22,207 bases of DNA from Porphyromonadaceae bacterium UBA3318. Lineage in GTDB: Bacteria > Bacteroidota > Bacteroidia > Bacteroidales > Muribaculaceae. The translations under genes and the position numbers were made by a program. Shown here piece by piece: positions 5,973 to 16,162 of this stretch; the first letter of the stretch is position 1, and each line of letters starts with the position of its first letter. The stretch covers positions 27,516-49,722 of the forward strand of contig DESI01000081.1 of NCBI GenBank assembly GCA_002361235.1. Direction: 5' to 3'. The notes beneath the pieces were generated by a model. That model had not been told where the DNA came from and made no database searches. It saw only the letters and a program-made list of their open reading frames with translations.

Positions 5973-6802
5973 GCGCCGAGAAATGTCTGACCGTGTGGGA
6001 CCACCTTGACGAGCTACGTGACGTAATAGTCAGGAGTCTCGTCGTGACGGTAGTGTTCGGCATCGTGGCGTTCTTTTTTCGCGACCAGGTGTTTGCCGTG
6101 ATACTTGCACCGCGCGATTCCGGCTTCGTCACCTACCGGTGGCTGTCGGCCCTTGGCGGCATCTTCTCGCAGGGAGGCACCGAGCAGTTCGATGTCAGGC
6201 TCATCAACACCGGGCTGGCACAGCAGTTCATGATACACATTAAGGTGTCGTTTGCCGTCGGTGTGCTGTTGGCGTCGCCTTATATTCTGTACCAGCTGTT
6301 CCGGTATGTGTCGCCGGCCCTGTATGCCGACGAGCGGCAATATGCCACTAAAGTGGTGGGCGGCGGCTACCTGATGTTCATGGTCGGGGTGGCCGTCAGC
6401 TATCTGTTGGTGTTTCCGCTGACATTCCGGTTCCTGGGTACGTATCAGGTTAACGGCGACGTTGAGAACATGATCAACCTGCAGTCGTACATCAGCACAC
6501 TGCTGACCATGTCGCTGGCCATGGGGATAGTGTTCGAGATTCCCGTGCTGTGCTGGCTGTTCGCCAAACTCGGTTTTCTGACCGACGGCTTCATGCGCCG
6601 TTACCGCCGTCACGCCATAGTGCTTATACTGATTGTGGCCGCCGTCATCACGCCCACCTCCGACGTATTCACGCTGTCGGTAGTGGCGCTCCCCATGTAT
6701 CTGCTGTATGAATTCAGCATCCTGCTGGTGCGCCGGTCGACACACTGTAAGTCCGGCGAAGCGGATGCCAATAATGAAGATTCCGGCCTATCATTACTTT
6801 AG
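5969..6802 (+). CDS. tatC: Sec-independent protein translocase subunit TatC
   Basis: 277 aa starting at GTG, overlapping the tatA stop by four bases. It starts with the conserved TVWDHLDELRD segment that binds the twin-arginine signal. YQLFRYVSPALYADERQY matches the conserved Pro and Glu loop, followed by FPLTFRFLGTY and four more membrane segments, for six in total. TatC recognises the SRRxFLK signal and assembles with TatA in the inner membrane. The loop between the first two membrane segments (about 45-85) looks long. The last 20 residues are polar and poorly conserved, and a triple 32-bp repeat starts 22 bases after the stop, so the tail may have been altered by an insertion. No terminator is evident. 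Confidence 0.92.
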   Translation: MSAEKCLTVWDHLDELRDVIVRSLVVTVVFGIVAFFFRDQVFAVILAPRDSGFVTYRWLSALGGIFSQGGTEQFDVRLINTGLAQQFMIHIKVSFAVGVLLASPYILYQLFRYVSPALYADERQYATKVVGGGYLMFMVGVAVSYLLVFPLTFRFLGTYQVNGDVENMINLQSYISTLLTMSLAMGIVFEIPVLCWLFAKLGFLTDGFMRRYRRHAIVLILIVAAVITPTSDVFTLSVVALPMYLLYEFSILLVRRSTHCKSGEADANNEDSGLSLL

Positions 6803-6824
6803 AGGTGCGAATCGACAGGAATTG

Positions 6825-6920
6825 TCACCTTGAAAGGGACGAAATTGATATAATTTTCACCTCAAAAGGGACGAATATGTTAATTTTGTCACCTTTAAAG
6901 GGATTTTTGCTTTGGCGTGC
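6825..6920 (+). repeat. Triple 32-bp iteration TCACCTnnAAAGGGACGAA
   Basis: TCACCT begins at 6825, 6857 and 6889, an exact 32-base period. TCACCTTGAAAGGGACGAA, TCACCTCAAAAGGGACGAA and TCACCTTTAAAGGGA are the conserved halves; the other halves are AT-rich and variable. In build it parallels the 33-bp array at 2279. It may be a second solo transposon end or a cluster of protein-binding sites. Confidence 0.6.
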
Positions 6921-6949
6921 CAGTTTTCAATTATTCAAATTTCGCAAAT

Positions 6950-7311
6950 TAATACAATGGAATTAAAAGAAATTAGGCTCACAGAACTAATTGGATGCTG
7001 AGCATCCGCACAGAACTGACAGAACGGCACAGAACTTTTTATCATACCCCTCTTAAGTTCAGACTCGGTCATGGCACAGAGCCGCCAGTGACGGCAACAG
7101 AAATTTTCACAGAAGTATTCTGTAACGGGAATTATCACGGAAGTATTCTGTGCAAGTTCCGGCCCCTGCGCCAGCAGGATCTGTGGTAGGGACAAAAGTA
7201 TTGCACAATACCAGTTAAATGGTTTGTTCTGTGTCAATTCTGTATGTTCTGAGTAAGGTGCGCCCAGCATACCGTCAGTTCTGTGAGAGGCCGATTTTTA
7301 ATAATTCCAAC
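6950..7311. repeat. MITE-like element: inverted pair of CACAGAACT repeats
   Basis: The left arm starts with ACAATGGAATTA and has CACAGAACT at 6980, 7009 and 7028, with hairpin GGATGC/GCATCC at 6993-7007. The right arm, on the minus strand, starts with TGTTGGAATTATTAA. It has CACAGAACT-like motifs with 5' ends at 7285, 7253 and 7233. The arms are imperfect inverted repeats of about 85 bases around a core of about 190 bases. The core contains two copies of TCACRGAAGTATTCTGT (7107-7123, 7135-7151). No coding sequence is visible inside. Confidence 0.65.
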
Positions 7312-7466
7312 ATGAGAAAGTTAATTAATTATTTTTGCATGGTATGGCAAGATTAGGGACATATTCCTAAAAATTTAAAGAATATACTTCAAGGAACAGA
7401 CTCAGAAGGATTCCGGTCAAACATCGTAAAGATTGTTCTGTTTTTCATAATACAAGGATTTTTTTG

Positions 7467-7474
7467 TAATTTTG
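7467..7474 (+). promoter_or_regulatory. -7 promoter element of valS
   Basis: TAATTTTG matches TAnnTTTG, 72 bases before the ATG. TTTC at 7443-7446, 20 bases upstream, is a weak -33 match. Confidence 0.6.
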
Positions 7475-7485
7475 CGCTAAATTAG

Positions 7486-7526
7486 GGAGTTGCGGTGTGA
7501 CGCGAAGTGTCATTGGCTGCGACTCC
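7486..7526 (+). promoter_or_regulatory. Hairpin in the valS leader
   Basis: GGAGTTGCGG (7486-7495) pairs with CTGCGACTCC (7517-7526) over ten positions, two of them G-U. Inside it TGAC (7498-7501) pairs with GTCA (7509-7512). The structure starts a few bases after the predicted transcription start and ends 20 bases before the ATG, so it could modulate initiation. Confidence 0.45.
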
Positions 7527-7546
7527 GGCAATATTTACGACGAAAC

Positions 7547-10168
<2,622 letters not shown>

Positions 10169-10173
10169 GAATT

Positions 10174-10524
10174 ATGGTAAGAAAGAAATTTTGCTTAAGC
10201 ATCTGCGGCTTGATTGCCGCCGTATCCATCACCGCCTGTGGCAGCCACGGCATTGAAGGACGATGGATTGAGCCGGTCCCCGGTATTGAAGGACAGGTGC
10301 AGGGTATCAATCTGGAGAAAGGAGGCAAGGCGTCATCTATAAATATGGCGACCTTGCAGTACGAGAACTGGGAGAGGCAAGATGACAGGCTGATTCTGTC
10401 AGGCAAAAGCATAGGCAATCATGTGACGATTCCGTTCTCGGATACGCTTACTATCGTGAATCTAAGCGATAAGAACCTGTCGTTGAAAAGAGGAGACCTG
10501 ACAATCGACTACATCAGGGAATAA
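10174..10524 (+). CDS. Lipocalin-like (Lipocalin_3 type) lipoprotein
   Basis: 116 aa from ATG 10174; a GTG at 10165 overlapping the valS stop is a possible alternative start. Signal peptide with lipobox ITAC, then IEGRWIEPVPG, KASSINMATLQYENW, LILSGKSIGN and LSLKRGDLTIDY. This pattern resembles the small Bacteroidota lipocalin-like domain (Pfam Lipocalin_3), a single beta-barrel with an IxGxW opening. The ligand is unknown. It would be anchored to a membrane facing the periplasm or surface. It follows valS by 5 bases and ends before a terminator hairpin (10568-10596). The link to ValRS is probably only transcriptional. Confidence 0.8.
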   Translation: MVRKKFCLSICGLIAAVSITACGSHGIEGRWIEPVPGIEGQVQGINLEKGGKASSINMATLQYENWERQDDRLILSGKSIGNHVTIPFSDTLTIVNLSDKNLSLKRGDLTIDYIRE

Positions 10525-10567
10525 TATTCCTGTCCCGGCGTAATGCCTGACGGAATGTCACATTATT

Positions 10568-10596
10568 CGAGGGCGTGTCTGCTTGACGCGCCCTCG
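10568..10596 (+). terminator. Terminator-like hairpin after the valS unit
   Basis: CGAGGGCGTGTC pairs with GACGCGCCCTCG over 12 positions (one G-U) around a TGCTT loop. It lies 44 bases after the lipoprotein stop. The downstream tract is not T-rich, so termination may be incomplete or Rho-assisted. Confidence 0.6.
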
Positions 10597-10851
10597 ATGT
10601 ACATTTATGGCTGTAATAAGTTCAAACCATAATCGGTCTCCGGATTATGGCTTATCGGTTACATCCGTCAACTGATTCTTGAAAATAGCCGAAGTGTTGA
10701 AAAAGTGTATAAAAGGGCAATTGACCGTGATAAGGCAGTCAATTGGTGCGACATGGGGTATCCAATCCGATTGGAACCCGGCAGGATGACGGCGTAAGAA
10801 ATATATCTGATGCGCGCCTTGCTGTCGTGACCCGGTTTCGGGAGCCGGCCG
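10597..10851. other. Convergent intergenic stretch with three more hairpins
   Basis: CCATAATC (10627-10634) pairs with GATTATGG (10643-10650) and on the minus strand is followed by TTTGAACTTATT, a possible terminator for the minus operon. CAATTGAC (10718-10725) pairs with GTCAATTG (10738-10745). GGGT-A-TCCAAT pairs with ATTGGAACCC (10756-10779) past one bulged A. No gene or promoter is visible. Confidence 0.5.
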
Positions 10852-12603
10852 TCAGAGTGCGAGCATACGGTTTAGGGACTCGAGGTCGGCAAGGTTGCGG
10901 GCTCGGTCCTCGGCCACCATCTTGTCGAAGGCCTGGGCGTATTCGCGTATCACCGGCGCGGATTTGCGCCATCGCGACGGGGTGCGGGCTACAATCCATT
11001 CGCGCTCAAGGCGCGTGAATCTGTTGTAGGCTTCGGTGAAAATGGCTTCCATATCGGTTATCGACTCGCATTCCAGTACGCGGTTCAGGTCCTGACGGCG
11101 CATCGGCAGCCCGGCAACGTCCACCCATTCGGCATACTCCTTGTCCGGCTCACGGCCGATGAATCCGTCGGGCATCTTGATGCTCAGGTATTTATAGATA
11201 CCCAGCTCGTACAGGTAGATGGCGCGTTCCAGGGCAGCACGGGTGAATTTCATGCCACGGTAACGTACCACGCGGTCGTCGTCGGCGGGACGTGCCAGCA
11301 GGTCGAGAATCACCTGATGGGCGGTCATCATGCTGTCGACGGTCATGGGATTGAGCACGTCGAATATCACGCGGTCGCGAAGTGGCATCCTGCGTTTCAA
11401 GCGCTTGTCGCGCGAGGGCCATTTCTGCTCGTCGCGCAGCAGTCCGCAGCTGCGCAGCATCATGGCCGGCACCACGACGGTACTGCCGCGTTCGTCGCCG
11501 AACAGGTAGGAGAAGGGGAACTGCGACGAGTCGGGGTGCGTCTTGTGCTGGCCCATCAGCAACGAGAAGGCACCGATCTTGGCTCCGAGCATCAGGTAGG
11601 AGAGGGAGCTGGTCTTTACGCCGCGTTCCAGCACGCCCCAGTGCACGGGTCCCATCTTGTACATGTGGTTGCTCTGGTTGGTGCCCGATCCGGCGTTCAT
11701 GAACGATGTCTGACACCCTATCAGCAACGACGACTTGTGCATCGACACGGTATATGGCCCTGCGAATACGGCGCAGGCCTCGCCGTTCTCCAGATGGCAG
11801 TTGGCGAAGAAAAGGGAGTCGTGTGCCGTGAATCCGTTGGCGAGCGTGACGCCCTGGCCGACGAAGCAGTTGTGGACGATGGCGCCGGAGTCGACGCAGC
11901 CGTCCTCGATCACGAAGTCCTCTGCCTGTACGCCGTGGCCTATGTATGCCAGTTCCTTGCCGGGAGCGGCATTGTTGACGATAGTGCCGTTGCTGAGTGA
12001 TGTCGCGCCCTCTACGCGAACGTTGTCGTAGATATGGACGTTTATGATGGGACCGCAGCCTATGATGCGTGCGTTGCTGCCAATGGAGTTGGGAGCGGAA
12101 AAGTTCAGCAGCCATGAGCTGAGCAGTGGCGTGAGATGATTTGCAGACCATTTCGGCATACGGGCCATCAGCAGGGCTGTCTGGGCCGACAGTCCGGGAT
12201 ATATGGTGACGGGGCGCGAACCGGTCTCGTCCAGCACGCTGACCATGGTGCCTACGCCGCAGCGAGTCTCCGGCTCGAAATCGATCAGTTCGGTGTCGAT
12301 GATCTGCGTGTTGTCGCCTATCGTGCAGTTGCGCAGTGCGTTGCCTATGTTGCGTATCAGCACGTGATGGCCCACGGCGCAATCCTGCAGGCAGGCGCTG
12401 AATATGCCCTCGTCGGCCGCAGCGTCGATGGCGCCTATCGAGACGTCGCCGATGAAGCGCGTCCGGCGTATGGCGCCCAAGGCCGTGGCGTCACAAATTG
12501 AAACGCGGCTCCAGTCCGTAGCACTGCAGCCGTTGTGTTCCAGTTCCCGTTGCTCCCACCATTCCAGCGGGCGGAGTGTCTTGTCTGTGTCAGTCTGACT
12601 CAT
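10852..12603 (-). CDS. DUF4954 left-handed beta-helix protein (nucleotidyl/acyltransferase-like fold)
   Basis: 583 aa. Repeated hexapeptide-type strands (for example GHHVLIRNIGNALRNCTIGD, NARIIGCGPIINVHIYDNVR, FVIEDGCVDSGAIVHNCFVG) build a left-handed beta-helix over about 45-290. A region with GAGSGTNQ-like turns (NAGSGTNQSNHMYKMGPVH) and a helical C-terminal third follow. The whole matches the DUF4954 family, found mainly in Bacteroidota. The helix resembles sugar-nucleotide acyl/uridylyltransferases, but no enzyme activity is established and no catalytic His can be assigned. The family is often longer than this as far as I recall, so the C-terminus may be short. The ATG lies 8 bases after the hflX stop, so it is in the hflX operon. 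Confidence 0.85.
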   Translation of the reverse strand: MSQTDTDKTLRPLEWWEQRELEHNGCSATDWSRVSICDATALGAIRRTRFIGDVSIGAIDAAADEGIFSACLQDCAVGHHVLIRNIGNALRNCTIGDNTQIIDTELIDFEPETRCGVGTMVSVLDETGSRPVTIYPGLSAQTALLMARMPKWSANHLTPLLSSWLLNFSAPNSIGSNARIIGCGPIINVHIYDNVRVEGATSLSNGTIVNNAAPGKELAYIGHGVQAEDFVIEDGCVDSGAIVHNCFVGQGVTLANGFTAHDSLFFANCHLENGEACAVFAGPYTVSMHKSSLLIGCQTSFMNAGSGTNQSNHMYKMGPVHWGVLERGVKTSSLSYLMLGAKIGAFSLLMGQHKTHPDSSQFPFSYLFGDERGSTVVVPAMMLRSCGLLRDEQKWPSRDKRLKRRMPLRDRVIFDVLNPMTVDSMMTAHQVILDLLARPADDDRVVRYRGMKFTRAALERAIYLYELGIYKYLSIKMPDGFIGREPDKEYAEWVDVAGLPMRRQDLNRVLECESITDMEAIFTEAYNRFTRLEREWIVARTPSRWRKSAPVIREYAQAFDKMVAEDRARNLADLESLNRMLAL

Positions 12604-12611
12604 GTAGTTTC

Positions 12612-13835
12612 CTATAAGTCCTCGTTATCACCATCTTCCGTCTGATCCTCCAGATCTTCGTATTTCTGATACAGGAAGTCGTTGTACGGGAAGCGTTCTG
12701 TGTGTATCTCGCGGGCCTTCTCGTAGAGTTTCTGCTTCAGCTCCTCGATGTTGAGTTTGTCCTTGGCCGAGATGAACACGCAGTTATTGTCCATTCGCGA
12801 CATCCAGGTGCGCTGCAGTTCGGGGAGGGATACGTTCTCGCGGGTGGCCGGCGTCAGGTCGTCTGGGTCCTTGGGCGTGTAGCTGAAGGCGTCGATCTTG
12901 TTGAACACCATTATGACCGGCTTGTCGGAATTGCCGCATACGTCGGCCAGGGTCTTGTTGACCACCTCGATCTGTTCCTCGAAGTTGGGATGGCTTATGT
13001 CCACCACATGCACCAGGACATCGGCCTCGCGCACCTCGTCGAGGGTGGATTTGAACGATTCCACCAGGTGCGAGGGGAGTTTGCGTATGAATCCTACGGT
13101 GTCGGTGAGCAGGAAGGGTAGGTTTTCGACCACCACCTTGCGAACCGTGGTGTCGAGTGTGGCGAACAGCTTGTTTTCGGCGAACACTTCCGACTTGCTG
13201 AGCAGGTTCATCAGCGTGGACTTGCCGACGTTGGTGTATCCCACTAAGGCCACGCGGGTGAGTTTGCCCCGGTTCTTCCGCTGCACTGTCTTCTGGCGGT
13301 CGATTGCCTGCAGTTCGTCCTTGAGGCGCGAGATGCGGTCCAGGATGATACGGCGGTCTGTCTCGATCTGGGTCTCGCCGGGACCGCGCATACCGATACC
13401 TCCGCGCTGGCGCTCCAGGTGGGTCCACATCCGCGTGAGTCGCGGCAGCAGGTACTGGTACTGGGCCAGCTCCACCTGAGTGCGGGCCGTGGCGGTCTGC
13501 GCGCGCTTGGCGAATATGTCCAGAATCAGGCTGGTACGGTCCAGAATCTTTACCTTCAGCTCCTTCTCGATGTTGGCCACCTGTTTGGGACTGAGTTCGT
13601 CGTCGAAGATGACCAGTTCGATGTCGTTCTCCTCGATGTACAGGCGCAGCTCCTCGAGCTTGCCGGTGCCGACGTAAGTGCGGGGGTTGGGATAGTCGAG
13701 GCGTTGCGTGAAACGAGCGACGGGCTCGGCTCCGGCCGTATCGGCCAGGAACGCAAGCTCGTCGAGATATTCATCGGTCTTGCGCTCGTCCTGCAATCGT
13801 GTGACAAGACCCACAAGGACCGTGCGTTCGCTCAT
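12612..13835 (-). CDS. hflX: Ribosome-associated GTPase HflX
   Basis: 407 aa. The N-terminal HflX domain is followed by the diagnostic glycine-rich linker GGIGMRGPGETQIETDRR (145-162) and a helical arm. The G domain has G1 GYTNVGKS (199-206), G3 DTVG (245-248) within TDTVGFIRKLPSHLVESF, and G4 NKID (312-315). HflX binds 50S/70S ribosomes and splits stalled or hibernating ribosomes under stress. The C-terminal tail is acidic (EDLEDQTEDGDNEDL). The ATG overlaps the stop of the upstream OmpH-like gene by four bases (ATGA), giving coupled translation; the DUF4954 gene follows 8 bases downstream. Confidence 0.95.
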   Translation of the reverse strand: MSERTVLVGLVTRLQDERKTDEYLDELAFLADTAGAEPVARFTQRLDYPNPRTYVGTGKLEELRLYIEENDIELVIFDDELSPKQVANIEKELKVKILDRTSLILDIFAKRAQTATARTQVELAQYQYLLPRLTRMWTHLERQRGGIGMRGPGETQIETDRRIILDRISRLKDELQAIDRQKTVQRKNRGKLTRVALVGYTNVGKSTLMNLLSKSEVFAENKLFATLDTTVRKVVVENLPFLLTDTVGFIRKLPSHLVESFKSTLDEVREADVLVHVVDISHPNFEEQIEVVNKTLADVCGNSDKPVIMVFNKIDAFSYTPKDPDDLTPATRENVSLPELQRTWMSRMDNNCVFISAKDKLNIEELKQKLYEKAREIHTERFPYNDFLYQKYEDLEDQTEDGDNEDL

Positions 13836-14434
13836 TTTTTCAGTTTGTTATAGCGTGCGTTAAGACCCTCGACAACCTCGTCGGTCACGTCAAGAGCGGG
13901 ATTGATGTAGAGAGTGGCGGCCTTGAAGAAGATGGCGTCGTAGCCGCGGCTCTTGTTGTATTCCTCGATGAAGGCGTTGATGGAGTCGTTTACATTTTTC
14001 TGAGCCTGGAGTGCCTGCTGCTCGAAGTTGCTCTGGAGCGTGGCGGCCTGCTTCTGAGCCTCGGCCTGCATGCTGTTCAGGCTGTTCTGGTCCTGTTCGT
14101 AGCTCTCGCGTGTCAGATAGCCGTTGTTGTTCATTTTGTTCTGCATCACGGCGGCCTGCGACTGCAGACGCTTCTCGTGGGTACGCATTGTGCTCTCCAT
14201 CGACGACTGCATACGCATCATTTCCTCGTTGTAGTCCTTTGCGAGCGCATACTTCGCCAAAACGGTGTCCAAGTCTACATAACGGTAGTTGGGGAGGTTG
14301 TCCTTGGCTGCGACCTTATCGGTCTTGGCAGCGGGTTTGGTGTCCTGCTTGCTGTCGTTGCATGATGCCAGTGTACCTGCCCCTATCAGCAGCGCTGCGG
14401 CTGCCATCGCTATGGGTCTCTGTAGTTTTTTCAT
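13832..14434 (-). CDS. OmpH/Skp-family periplasmic chaperone-like lipoprotein
   Basis: 200 aa. SPII signal with lipobox LASC, then a Lys/Ala-rich tether and YRYVDLDTVLAKYALAKDYN, the usual opening of OmpH/Skp proteins. A long charged, Gln-rich helical region (about 70-155) would form the coiled-coil arms, followed by the closing strand segment AIFFKAATLYINPALDVTDE. Skp-like proteins hold unfolded outer-membrane proteins in the periplasm. This one is lipidated, as many Bacteroidota members are, so it would be membrane-tethered. It starts 9 bases after a 42-codon membrane protein gene and overlaps hflX by ATGA. Confidence 0.88.
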   Translation of the reverse strand: MKKLQRPIAMAAAALLIGAGTLASCNDSKQDTKPAAKTDKVAAKDNLPNYRYVDLDTVLAKYALAKDYNEEMMRMQSSMESTMRTHEKRLQSQAAVMQNKMNNNGYLTRESYEQDQNSLNSMQAEAQKQAATLQSNFEQQALQAQKNVNDSINAFIEEYNKSRGYDAIFFKAATLYINPALDVTDEVVEGLNARYNKLKK

Positions 14435-14443
14435 TATGTATGG

Positions 14444-14572
14444 TTATGTTTTTTTCTTGGCTTCTTTGCGCGGAGCGCCATGGCGGTGCATGGTTTTGGC
14501 TCCGTACAGGTTTATCGAGAGCAAAAGTAACGATATTCCTACGATTATGATAACGATAAACGTTAATTTCAC
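14444..14572 (-). CDS. Small single-pass membrane protein (42 aa), first gene of the ompH-hflX operon
   Basis: The frame starts at GTG 14572 and runs 42 codons. It begins with a 20-residue hydrophobic helix (KLTFIVIIIVGISLLLLSIN) and ends with a strongly basic tail rich in Lys, Arg and His (RHGAPRKEAKKK), so the tail should face the cytoplasm. It lies 26 bases downstream of a TAATTTTG -7 element and 9 bases before the OmpH-like gene. An in-frame TAA just upstream fixes the start region. Small membrane proteins of this build are common in Bacteroidota, but I cannot assign a function. The GTG start makes the call less certain than its neighbours. Confidence 0.6.
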   Translation of the reverse strand: MKLTFIVIIIVGISLLLLSINLYGAKTMHRHGAPRKEAKKKT

Positions 14573-14605
14573 TTTTTTTAAGGTTTATATATCCTTGTCA
14601 GAGCG

Positions 14606-14613
14606 CAAAATTA
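14606..14613 (-). promoter_or_regulatory. -7 promoter element of the ompH-hflX-DUF4954 operon
   Basis: The minus strand reads TAATTTTG (TAnnTTTG), 33 bases before the GTG of the small membrane protein. No TTTG lies at the -33 position. It is back-to-back with the plus-strand element at 14656. Confidence 0.55.
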
Positions 14614-14655
14614 ACAAAAAAATGTGAAATTATGCAGATTTCGCAATTATTTTGC

Positions 14656-14663
14656 TAACTTTG
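14656..14663 (+). promoter_or_regulatory. -7 promoter element of the pepD operon
   Basis: TAACTTTG (TAnnTTTG) lies 41 bases before the pepD ATG. The -33 region is AT-rich without a clear TTTG. The two divergent elements are 42 bases apart, so regulation may be shared. Confidence 0.55.
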
Positions 14664-14704
14664 AGGGTAAATAAGATCAGATACAATCTAAAATCGCAAT
14701 AATT

Positions 14705-16162
14705 ATGGAAGTAAAAGACTTGAAGCCTGAGTTGCTGTGGAAGTGTTTTGACGAGGTGACGAAGATACCCCGTCCGTCATGCCACGAGGAGAAGATCCGC
14801 GAATTCTTAGTGGACTTCGCCAGGAAGCACGGCATCGAAGTGAAGACCGACAAGACCGGAAACGTGGTGATGAGCAAGCCTGCCACACCGGGTCACGAGA
14901 ATGCGCCGACAGTCGTGCTGCAGGCCCACATGGACATGGTGGCCGAGAAGAACAACGACGTGGAGCATGATTTCCTGACGGATCCCATCGAGACATACGT
15001 GGACGGCGAGTGGGTAAAGGCCAAGGGCACCACGCTCGGCGCCGACAACGGCATCGGTCTGGCGGCAGGAATGGCCGTGATGATCGACGACGACCTGGTG
15101 CATGGCCCGCTGCAGACACTGTTCACCGTCAACGAGGAAATAGGTCTGGAGGGCGCGCAGAACATCAGCGCCGACATGATAAAGGGCGACATCCTGCTGA
15201 ACCTCGACTCCGAGGACGACGGCGAGATATTCGTGGGTTGCGCCGGCGGTATCGACACCACGGCCGACTTCACCTACAAGCGCAGCTACACCCCCGAGAA
15301 CTTCGAATACATGAAGGTGTCGGTTACAGGTCTGCTGGGCGGTCATTCCGGATCGGACATCAACCTGGGCCGTGCCAACGCCAACAAGGTGATAGCCCGC
15401 TTCATCTGGGAATGCTCCAAGCAGTGGGACATCACCGTGTGCAGCATCGAGGGCGGGAACTTGCGCAACGCCATCCCGCGCGAGGCATACGCAGTGTTCG
15501 GCATACACTCCGACCATAAGGAGGAACTGAAGCGCAAGCTCAAGAAATACTATCAGGACATCCTGGAGGAATACAAGGGTGTGGAGCCGTCGATGGACCT
15601 GCGCGTGGAGAAGGCCGAGCGTCCGGAATTCTGCATCGACAGCGAGACGTCGATAGCCCTGATCCGCGCCATTTACAGCGCGCCTCACGGAGTGATCTCG
15701 ATGAGCCGCGACATCGAGGGCCTGGTGGAGACATCGACCAACCTGGCTGCCGTCAAGGTGATGGACGAGAAGACCATCCGCATCACCACCTCGCAGCGCA
15801 GCAGCGTGGAGAGCCGCAAGAACGACATAGCCGGACAGGTGGAGGCCCATTTCGAACTGGCCGGCGCCAAGGTATATCACAGCGACGGGTATCCCGGCTG
15901 GGCTCCCAACATGGATTCGAAGATAATGAAGATCACCGCCGACGCCTACGAGGAACTGTTCGGCGTGAAGCCGGCCATCAAGGCCATACATGCCGGACTG
16001 GAGTGCGGTCTGTTCCTCGACAAGTTCCCGCACCTTGACATGGTGAGCTTCGGCCCGACCATGACCGGCGTCCATTCGCCCGACGAGCAACTCCTGATCC
16101 CGACGGTCGACAAGTTCTGGCGACACCTGTGTCGGGTTCTGGAAAAAGTGGCCGAGTCATGA
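14705..16162 (+). CDS. pepD: Aminoacyl-histidine dipeptidase, M20C family (first copy)
   Basis: 485 aa. Metal-site motifs of the M20C family are complete: H75 and D77 (QAHMDMV), D114 (TTLGADNG), E144/E145 (TVNEEIGLEG), D168 (LLNLDSED) and the C-terminal H429 (IHAGLECG), with GVHSPDE near the end. The dimerisation 'lid' domain occupies about 185-385 (GLLGGHSGSDINLGRANANK). PepD hydrolyses Xaa-His and many other dipeptides in the cytoplasm with two metal ions. No signal peptide is present. Its stop overlaps the next gene's ATG (ATGA), and a paralogue lies two genes on. Confidence 0.94.
   Translation: MEVKDLKPELLWKCFDEVTKIPRPSCHEEKIREFLVDFARKHGIEVKTDKTGNVVMSKPATPGHENAPTVVLQAHMDMVAEKNNDVEHDFLTDPIETYVDGEWVKAKGTTLGADNGIGLAAGMAVMIDDDLVHGPLQTLFTVNEEIGLEGAQNISADMIKGDILLNLDSEDDGEIFVGCAGGIDTTADFTYKRSYTPENFEYMKVSVTGLLGGHSGSDINLGRANANKVIARFIWECSKQWDITVCSIEGGNLRNAIPREAYAVFGIHSDHKEELKRKLKKYYQDILEEYKGVEPSMDLRVEKAERPEFCIDSETSIALIRAIYSAPHGVISMSRDIEGLVETSTNLAAVKVMDEKTIRITTSQRSSVESRKNDIAGQVEAHFELAGAKVYHSDGYPGWAPNMDSKIMKITADAYEELFGVKPAIKAIHAGLECGLFLDKFPHLDMVSFGPTMTGVHSPDEQLLIPTVDKFWRHLCRVLEKVAES

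Larger units (their letters stand above)
6803..7546. other. Gene-free repeat island between tatC and valS
   Basis: No gene is supported in these 744 bases. They hold the 32-bp triple iteration (6825-6920), the inverted CACAGAACT pair (6950-7311), an isolated TATTTTTG at 7330-7337 without a following gene, and the valS promoter and leader (7467-7546). Confidence 0.7.

Noticed and set aside
7330..7400. Isolated TATTTTTG promoter match with tiny frames after it
   Set aside because: The frames after it are 8-14 codons long and nothing recognisable follows; AT-rich sequence gives such matches by chance.
7490..7546. Earlier TTG start for valS
   Set aside because: It lies in the leader hairpin and adds 19 residues with no family match; the ATG at 7547 gives the normal ValRS start.
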